Assembly (NCBI GenBank): GCA_030411725.1
Contig: MU839833.1
Span: 496,001-560,000 of the forward strand
Source of the DNA: Echria macrotheca
Taxonomy: Eukaryota > Ascomycota > Sordariomycetes > Sordariales > Schizotheciaceae
DNA length: 64,000 bases
Reading direction: 5' to 3'
The notes under the pieces are model-generated. The model was not told where the DNA came from. It saw nothing but the letters and a program-made list of their open reading frames with translations, and ran no database searches. Position numbers and translations under genes: made by a program. Shown piece by piece: positions 55,907-64,000 of the stretch (its first letter is position 1; each line of letters starts with the position of its first letter).

Positions 55907-57951
55907 TCAGAGGAAACCACTATCGGAAAGGGCTTTGATCAGACTGTCTTCGAGCTCCTTGGCGGGGTTCGGCCTCGTCTTGCCCTCGCCCGTATCAATG
56001 AAGTTCTCCCAGAACTTCAACCCTTCGATCCCCTCCTCTCTGCACAAGACGCCTCTTTCTTCCGCCATTTCCAGCTCCTCCTCGGCAACCCCGATACTCC
56101 AGCCGAACCGCTCGGCCACATCCCTCGCCGTGACACCCCGGCCAAACTCTCGCCAGTCCCACGCGACCTCGTTTTCAGGCGGGAACTCGTGCAGATCCTT
56201 CAGCCACTCCAGCAGAGCCTTGATAGTCGTCTCATCCGTCCTGTCCTTGCTTTGCACAACCATAGCCCCTGACTTGAACGTCCGAAGCCGCACCGGGAGG
56301 CTCAGTTTCTCCCAAAGCCTGGCCGCTTTTTCGAAATCTGTAGGACTCACGAGCTCTACACCACCCCTTGCGCGGTTGAAGACTGCCCACAGGTCAACGA
56401 GCGACATAATGCCGCCAGCTCGCTTCAGCACCCCTCGACGATCGTCCGTGAGAAACTCGGCCACGTTCCTTGCCAGCTCCGACAGATACAGCGAGTCACT
56501 ATTGCCACCGACGATATCCTTGGTCGTGATTAGCCCCAACTGGCTCGATGCTGACTCGGCCAAGAGCGCCGACTCGCCTCCCCCGCCCTGGCGCGCAAAC
56601 TGTTCCGCCAGCGCGACAATCTCCTTAGCCGAGGCCATCAACGCTTCAAGATCCTCAAACGCGCTGCCGATGACCATTTCGTTGTTTTTGCGCATCGCCT
56701 GCCCGCGGTGCTCGAGGCCTGCAATGCCACCAATCTTGACCCGCTCCGAAGCGCCGTTGCCAGCTACAGAGCCAGGTCCAGAGCCATCGCTGGTAGCATC
56801 GGAACGGGAGGCCTTCGGGATGGGAGGAGCACCTTGTAGCAACCATTTGCGCTGTGTCATGGAACCCTTGAGGCGTTCATAAAAGATCTTCTCACCACCG
56901 CCACGGAACGACAGCTTGACGCTTTCTATGGTATCTGCAGCCGAAGAGACGGTACTTAGCGGGGAGTTGAGAAACGGCCCTGGCGAGTCGGTTTGGCTGC
57001 GACCCTGCTGCATGAGCTCAGCTGGGAGGTCGTGGGAGATGAGAGGCGCTCCACAAATCTCACAAGATAGGAGAGAGGGGTGGTTGAGAAAGGTACATCT
57101 TGGACACTGGAAAGACGCATCCGGGTCGGGCGTCTTTGGAGATGAGGTTGACCGTGATGTGGGTGGAGAGGCGAACTGGGCAGCGCCAAGGTCAGATGGA
57201 GGTCTGGGCCGGATCGGAAGAGGGGTCTGCAGAGTCGGCCCGCCCTGTTGCCTACTGGTTGCGTTGGAAATCGCGGCCTTGAGGACATGAGCGAGGGTGG
57301 GCTTGATACCGCACGCAAGACATGGCGGAAGCGGAGTATGGGCGTTTGCTGTCGAGGGATCGAAGTTCGAGGGCACTGGATTCGGAAATGTGCAGATGGT
57401 ACAAATCCAAGTCGCAGAACTAGCTGGCGCCGGTTCAACTGGCGGGACACGGATCGCGGTGTTTGTTGTTTGTCCTAGTGAAGAGGTGCCATTGCCCGTC
57501 AGCAGACCTGAAGCCCGAGGCTGCAGGGACGAACGCTTTGTTGCCTTTGGGACCAGCGTTATCTTGGGCGACGACTTGAGAAATCTCGCCTGAGGTAAAG
57601 TCAGTATACAAGAATGCTGCGCCGCAGTGGTTAGGCATCTTGAGTTAAAGAACGCACCGAGAACTCATAGCGCTCGACATCCTTGAGGTCCAAGGCGACC
57701 GAGTACTTCCGAGGGTCGGTGCTTTCGACATAGCAAATACGATGCGAGGTTAGGTAGACCTGGCCATTCTGCTGGTTAGGCAGCTTGAACTTGCTGAGCA
57801 GACAACTGTGAGCACATGGCCTGCTTCGTGAATGCGCGCACCAGACTCACCCCTCGTACAGCCCCACATTGTCCTGCACAAAGAGAAGGTCTTCATCTGG
57901 CAAGTATGAAGGCCGCAGTGCGGTAGTCAAGTCGAGCTGCTTTAGGAACAT
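55907..57951 (-). CDS. VPS36: ESCRT-II subunit Vps36
   Basis: This encodes the 643-residue ESCRT-II subunit that binds phosphoinositides and ubiquitin on endosomes and recruits ESCRT-III during cargo sorting. Exons are 57851-57951, 57658-57805 and 55907-57589, with introns of 45 and 68 nt. The N-terminal GLUE domain starts at MFLKQLDLTTALRPSYLPDEDLL and includes YLTSHRICYVE. It is split, as in yeast, by two NZF-type zinc fingers: Cys146, Cys149, Cys173, Cys176, then Cys245, Cys248, Cys259, Cys262. The C-terminal half carries the tandem winged-helix EAP30 region (GGIMSLVDLWAVFNRARGGVELVSP, then GVTARDVAERFGWS). The start is fixed by the conserved N-terminus. It is divergent from the THP3-like gene. 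Confidence 0.94.
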
Positions 57952-58651
57952 TCGTCATGCTTGGGGGAGGCCTTTCCCGATGTCTGGGGGATTCGAGGTC
58001 GCGATCACCGCATCGCCGATGTTGTTCAGTCCAAATCTCTGGCTGGCGGGGTGTTGACGGTTGACGTAACTTCCCTTGCGGCGATAGGCTTTTGTCGAAT
58101 TATGTATATATGGGGGTTGCTTTCTTATCGGGATTCTGCCCTGCCACCATCATCCGAAAAGGGATTGTTAGCCCGGTACCGTGAGCATGATCGCACAAGG
58201 TGGAAGGCCAATCGAATTATCTGCACAAAGTCATATAAGACCATTTGTATGATATCTACTGATATCATAACTAAGAAAAGGGTCTTTAAGCGTTTTATGT
58301 AGGGCAGACTATCTGCTTGTCTATTTGAAAGAGCACAATGTTTATTGTAAGCTGACAGAACCGCGCTAACAATTATTCATACCACCATCGCTTGTGGAAG
58401 AGTGGTCAGTGCGTAATGTTAGGCTGGGGCTGATCTGCTGACCGCCAACCGCCCTCCTGCTCTTTCCTTTCCCACTTCATTCCACAGCCGATTTAAATTC
58501 ACCGCCATCGCGTCCTTTCGGCATCACAACTATCGACAACACTCATCACTTGATTTCTGAGTTCGAACTACGTAAATCACGGATCCGACTCGATTGTTGA
58601 CATCACTCTAACCCTAGTACCTCGTCGCCACACCCAGTCGGACAGCGCCGG
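57952..58651. promoter_or_regulatory. Divergent promoter VPS36/THP3-like gene
   Basis: These 700 bp separate two divergent start codons. A single AACCCTAG telobox-like element (about 58609-58616) lies roughly 40 bp before the THP3-like start. No gene is seen. Confidence 0.45.
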
Positions 58652-60403
58652 ATGTTCGCCAACACCATGGTTCCGGCCTGGTCATCCGTCCCACCGCCGC
58701 CTGGCACCCAGGCGGCGCCGGGCTATCAAACTTCATATTCAGGTAAGACTCTTTTTTTGATCCATCTTGATACGGTTTCGCTGACCTGGGTCGTGGACAG
58801 CCACCGCGTATACTCCTGTGCAGGTCCGCCAGACCTTTGGCCAACCCTTTCCTGCCCCCCAACATGCCTATCCCCCACATGCTGCTTTCGGCGCTCCTCT
58901 CCAAGTCGCTCAACCCGTATCAACTAATAATACCACTGCTGGACCTGTCGTACCCGTTGTAGCCGCGCCCGCCCAGGAACCCGCCAAGAGGAAGATCGAC
59001 TGGCCTGACTCGGTTCGCAACTACGTCCAACGCTCCTTCTTGCCCGCGAACCTTAACCCTTCAGTCAGCCGTGCCGACATGGAAGCGAAGCTCAAGCAGA
59101 CCATATCCCAGGCTACCGACAGCGGCGTGATGTACTCGATTAATTGGGAAGCGATGCCGCTGCCGCAGGAGCTGATTATGGAAGAGCGCAGCCGTGCTCG
59201 GGCAATCCACCAGAGCCAATCTGTTTCGCCCGCGGCAACAGCGACTCAGGCTTCGTTCCAGCAGCCGGCCGCCAACCCCCCGACGAACTCCAAGAAGAGG
59301 AAGTCTTCCGATCTGACGGACGTCGGCATAATATCCCCGCCGTGGAGACAGAACGGCAACGCGTCCCGCCTCGAGGATCGTGTCAGCTTTTCCGGAGACA
59401 GGCGCTTGAATGCCGATGAGACGCCGTCCAAAGCCATGAGTAAGTCGCAGAAGCAGATGGAGAAGCGTCTAAAACGCTTCGACGGGTGTTACACGACGCG
59501 CGAGTCCTCGCCGCCCGCGACCGAGAACAAAAACAAGGGGCCTATCGTTGGCACTTGTCAGACATTGGAGAAGCGCTATCTGCGTCTCACAGATGAACCC
59601 AATCCCGCTCTGGTTCGACCCGAACCAGTCCTCCGGCAGACGCTCGAGTTGTTGAAGAAGAAGTGGAGGAAGGACCAGAACTACTCTTACATTTGCGACC
59701 AGTTCAAGTCAATGCGTCAAGATCTCACAGTGCAACGTATTAGGAATGAGTTTACCGTCGAAGTCTACGAAATCCATGCCAGGATAGCTCTGGAGAAGGG
59801 GGACCTTGGTGAGTATAATCAGTGCCAAACGCAACTGAAGGCCCTCTATCAGCTCGGCATCAAAGGCAAGGTTATTGAGTTCAAGGCGTACCGGATCTTG
59901 TATTTCATCCACACCGCGAACCGCACCGATTTGAACAACGCGCTCGCAGATCTAACCCCAGCAGAAAAGAAGGAGAAGGCTGTCAAGCATGCTCTGGATG
60001 TCCGTTCCGCTTTGGCGCTCGGCAACTACCATCGCTTCTTCCAACTCTACAACGACACACCCAACATGGGTGCTTACCTCATGGACATGTTTGTTATCCG
60101 TGAGCGTCTTTCCGCTCTATGTAACATCTGCAAAGCGTAAGTTTCAACAATCTACTCCCCATCCGATAGTGACTAACTGCGCATAGGTACAAGCCCAATG
60201 TGCCGCTGCGCTTCATTACCGAGGAGCTCTACTTCGAATCTGACGCAGATGCGGCTCAGTTCATTCTGGACCACGACGGTCAGGAGCTCCTCGAGGACCA
60301 GGACGGCAAAGTCGTATTCGTAACCGGCCCCAAAGCCTGCCAGATTTTCGAAGCCCCTCGGGCCAAGGCCTTTGCGCGGGTTGACATCAAGGGCCAGATA
60401 TGA
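58652..60403 (+). CDS. THP3: SAC3/GANP-domain protein, THP3/LENG8 type
   Basis: This encodes a 547-residue member of the SAC3/GANP family most like yeast Thp3 and human LENG8, which with Csn12 forms a TREX-2-like complex linked to transcription elongation and mRNA maturation. Exons are 58652-58742, 58801-60136 and 60187-60403, with introns of 58 and 50 nt. The N-terminal 80 residues are Pro/Gln/Ala-rich. WPDSVRNYVQRSF with the following acidic helix is a LENG8 hallmark. From about residue 250 the SAC3/PCI-like helical region is clear: VGTCQTLEKRYLRLT, YICDQFKSMRQDLTVQ, the DLGEYNQCQTQLKALY repeat-like helix and RFFQLYNDTPNMGAYLMD. The protein ends in a short winged-helix part. Confidence 0.92.
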
Positions 60404-63400
60404 TCGCTCTTTTTCTTCTTGTTTTCTTTTACGGCAACGTCGACTTACTCATGGTCGGTGGTCTCGGCAAGCTGTTCCGCGTGTCCTTGTCTCCGTGCGC
60501 TAATCCGCACCGGACATGGCAAACGTATGCCTTGCTGCTATTCTCGAATTCCTCCGTCACTTGCCGGTCTTGCACCTGCGTGCTCTCGAAGTTTGCCACA
60601 CTTGGGCCGTGAACGGGCCCGGGAAACTGGTGCCTCGATTCGCACTTCCTCCGAGTTCACGAATACGCAAAGGGGGCTTGCTGCATCGCTTGATGCCAGT
60701 CTTGCCGCCGTCCCTTCCCCTTCTGCTTTATTCCAACCCCGTTTCTCGCAAGCCAAAGGGCGTCAGGCATGGTGATCTGTGGCCTGTTGATGGGCCCAAA
60801 CGATGTCATCGGAGTGGGATTGAGAGCTGCCCCGAGTCGCGGAGATCTTGCGTTCGTGGTGACCTCGGCGATGAAGTCAACGACATGTTTGGGCTGTCTT
60901 GCTGCGGCAACCGATTCAGCATCACGCGGAAAGGGACGTCTTCGGTCGGCTGAGGCATGGGGTTGCTAAATCTAGCCTCAAGACGTGAGGTCGGATTATG
61001 CTCCGCTCGTCATGAGAGAGGTTATGGTGTTGTTATACCCAGAGGCTCTTGGGATGGATCCTAGGTGCTCTTTTCATACCCGGTGTTGCAGAGGTCTCGT
61101 CGTTTGACAGTGCAGACTTCATATGCCGGCGTCACAGGCGTTTGGTTGCGTAAAAATGAGGGTTGTTTAGCATATATCGTTCCGTAGAACCCATGCTGAA
61201 TAGAAATGAACTTCTAACCGTGATGTTGAGGGTCGCTATGAGCAAGTTTGGGGGGCCTGAGGAAGACTATGTTCAGTCAGGGTACGGTTTCCCTTGTCTT
61301 GTCCATCTTTCGACGAGTGGTTTTGGACGATATCAACATGATTATCTCGAACATCTACCGAGGTCAATGGTATAGACTCGACGCCGCTTTCGGGCATCAG
61401 GATGATCTGGCGCCAGGCAAACACAAACCGTACAAAGACCATGTATTGTTAGAGTAGAATTCGGGAACGGAAGTCATGGGCATTTCTAAAGGTCCCGGAT
61501 GTTCGACCAGGGTCTCCTACGCCTTACCTTGCCTTCGAAGTAGCTGGTCCCTCTGCGGAGTACCTGATGGTTATATTCGACCAAAGTGCCTACAGTCCAT
61601 TGTCAGGCAGTTCTACTACTATGTCCTTGTTACGGCTATCAGTCGCAGAAGATGCCTAGTCCCATTGACTGGAGCTGAGTCTAAAGACGAGCGGGCAATG
61701 ACAGGCCTAACTATCGACTTCAAGCTAGACTTAGTTATGGGTTCCTTCTCGACTCGAGGTTCCGCTGTGCCTTGATGTCCAATAGAACTACGAGATCACA
61801 CGGACGGGGGATAGGCTTAGCGGGCGTTTCACGCCCGCCCGCCTTAGATCTCGTCTTGCACTTGATGTTAGGCCGGTCCCCATAGGTGCTACCTAGGTAA
61901 AGGCTCAAAGTGTGTGCAAGGCTTAAGGGTTCAAGGGTATTCACCCGGATCTACGTGGCTGAGGGGCACGGAGCGCTCGAGGTTCGCCAAGCCGTGATCT
62001 TTGCGGGGAAGGGAACGGTGGGTGTGTGTGTGTGTGTGTCCTGAACCGGGTCCAGGGACTGACTCTCTGAGATAGAAGGAAGAAAAGAAGAAAGGAAAAA
62101 AGAAAAGGGCGTGTGTGTGGCTCAAGGACGGGCGTGCGTGCCGTTTCAGAGTGTTGTGTATGCTGGTTTCAAGTTGGCACGGCACGTCCGTCGGTCGGGA
62201 CGGCGAGGATCCGAGGGCGATGCTCCCCAGGGAACCCAGGGACAAGGTCAAAGAGCATGATTTTGGATTTGGAATTTCGTTCTGTATGACGGCCATCGAG
62301 AAACAAACTCGGCCTCATTGGGCTGGTGTTTATGCTTGGGCTGGGAATCGACCCATATTCCGTCTTGAGGGAGGCTTCTGGAAGGGTTCCGAGACCCGTG
62401 CAAGCCGCTGATATGCCGAGCCGGTGCATGGACAGAACGGAAATCCCGGGCTGAGAGAAGGCCGGAGGTACGCACCAGCCATTGCAAACCGCTGTCAAGA
62501 ACGGAACAAGATTCTCAGAATGAGGCTGCGGGGTGAGAGGACACTGGAAGAAGGATCGGGTGACCAGTTTCTTCTTTCTAGTCTGAGCCTCTGCATAGGA
62601 TGGTCTCTCTTGACCAGTCGCATCGAGGACATATCGGATACGGCATCAGAGACGCGATGGACGTTTGGAGAAAAGCAAATGTGATTGCGAAGAGGTAGGG
62701 CGTGCGAGCCTGGCACTGGCCCAAGGTGCGGGAAGGCGGTGGCTGAGAGTGTGTCCCGAAACGACGGCTCATCCGGGGGCGTGCCCTGCCAGGTTAATCA
62801 CTTTACTACAGGGGTTATATTCTGCTACCCATTGGATGGAGGGTTGCAACTACCTACAGTATACCCCTCCACGGTGAAGGAATGCTCGAGCCAGCGGGAC
62901 AACAGAGGATGGTGTTGATGCTTGTGCATGGGGGTTATGCACAAAATGTGGAGGGGGCGAGGATACCAATGGAGGGTACATCCGTACGGACGTACTCTGC
63001 GAATGGCCAGCCAAGGAGATGCGCGCGCCAGGGATGGCGCTTTCTCAGCGCGTAATGCCATCCCACCGGGTCTACCTGGCGTATCAACCACGCATGTCCC
63101 ACGGGAACGACGGGTAGTGCAGACTTTTTTGATAACCGCTTGGTGTATGAGTAGTCCGCCATTGACGGGTGTCAGCAAGATGAACTTCATGCGGAATCTT
63201 CTCGATCCCCACGAGTCCGGGACCGAAGCGGTGCAAGAACCAAGAGACACATTCGAAAGTTAGGTATACCCGAGCAAGCAAAGACAACATGCAGGGGGCT
63301 CGCTGCTGCAACGGTATTCGTAGAGAGAAGTTTGGAACTGACATTGGAATGTTTAGGACATGCCGGTACGAGATGACGAAGAACCATTCTTTTCTGCTTC

Positions 63401-64000
63401 TTGGAAAGCGGGAGGAAGTTGTGCGTCCCAACCGAACCGGCAGATCGCGGGCGGTAACTATCGATAAGCCCCTCTTCTCGTCATCGGCCAAGACAATCAG
63501 GGCATGGAATTGCATAAACGACAGCACAGGAAATGCCCCCGGGCTGCTGGAACTTCTGTGCTTTTGCTGGAGGCCGCGCGGAACATGGCTTGAGCTGGAT
63601 GCTCGTCTGCAGCAGGCCCAGCGACAGCGTTAGTTACATCATACCTCCATTGGCCTACTCGCGCGGGGCTTGCTTGTCCCTGTCGCTTCAAGCGGGAGGC
63701 CGCGCAGTTCGTCTGAATCCTCGCATCCAGGTCAGCTGCTGAGTTGAGTCGCTCACAGGTCTTATTAGCGATGTCGGGCAAGGCGGAGTGTGATAAAAAC
63801 CTGTCCAAGGGTTTCGTTGCGATAGCCAGCTCTGCCAGCTCTTCGGATGATGGAGTCATCTGCCGCGCTAAATCAACCCCACAGCAGCCAGTCAGTGGTT
63901 ATCGCCAGGGCTGGCTTATCGTCGCGTCTCTGTGGCGGGCGCCTGCTTCTCGGGCCGACGCTGGCGATCTGTACTTCCATGGCAAACCAAGCGTCCCTTG
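60404..64000. other. 3.6-kb right-end stretch without recognisable gene
   Basis: The first few hundred bases hold the 3' UTR of the THP3-like gene. Beyond that I find only short open frames without family sequence. A perfect 8-bp GC hairpin with a 3-nt loop lies at 61820-61838, and a TG microsatellite at about 62021-62039. A gene whose exons are short could have escaped me. Confidence 0.45.

Noticed and set aside
60516..60953. 145-codon open frame downstream of the THP3-like gene
   Set aside because: No family sequence, and two other frames over the same bases are similarly open; it likely reflects 3' UTR sequence.

Overview
The window looks like a chromosomal segment of a filamentous ascomycete (Pezizomycotina, most likely Sordariomycetes). 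The evidence is short introns of about 44-130 nt with GT..AG ends, GC-rich coding exons, typical ascomycete housekeeping proteins, fungal-only domains (2EXR, DUF3716, Zn2Cys6), and a 5.5-kb AT-saturated retroelement with the CpA-depleted look of repeat-induced point mutation (RIP). No species can be named from sequence alone.

Left part (1-30 kb) is a dense housekeeping block. It holds BBC1 (actin-patch SH3 protein) divergent from RTR1 (RNA polymerase II CTD phosphatase), then RPS17, MRP51 and the queuine tRNA-ribosyltransferase on the minus strand. A 2EXR protein, a PMP3 proteolipid and a short-chain dehydrogenase follow on the plus strand. BIR1 (survivin-like), an amino-acid transporter, an intron-containing tRNA-Glu(CTC), a saccharolysin-type metallopeptidase, a Cdc4/Mlc1-type myosin light chain, a SAM methyltransferase and a CoA-binding protein complete the block. 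Exon joins were worked out by hand, and the stated gene models are in frame from start to stop.

Middle part (30-47 kb) is an accessory island. It contains gene-poor DNA with minisatellites and a 38-nt T run, an orphan gene, a complete but RIP-destroyed Ty1/copia retrotransposon (36942-42497) with recognisable LTRs and an intact 5-bp target duplication, and then a 7-exon gene of 1149 codons (43037-46800). That gene carries two tandem copies of a module made of a finger-like segment, a DNQDG motif and a DUF3716-like cysteine cluster, followed by a cupin-like tail. The conserved exon size and intron phases show it arose by duplication of an exon pair, and it is the most unusual gene in the window.

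Right part (47-64 kb) has a small glycine-repeat protein, a Zn2Cys6 transcription factor, a gene-poor 3.4-kb stretch, a conserved fungal membrane protein, VPS36 (ESCRT-II) divergent from a THP3/LENG8-type SAC3-domain protein, and 3.6 kb in which I recognise no gene. Nothing here looks like a biosynthetic cluster; apart from shared divergent promoters the genes do not form obvious functional groups.
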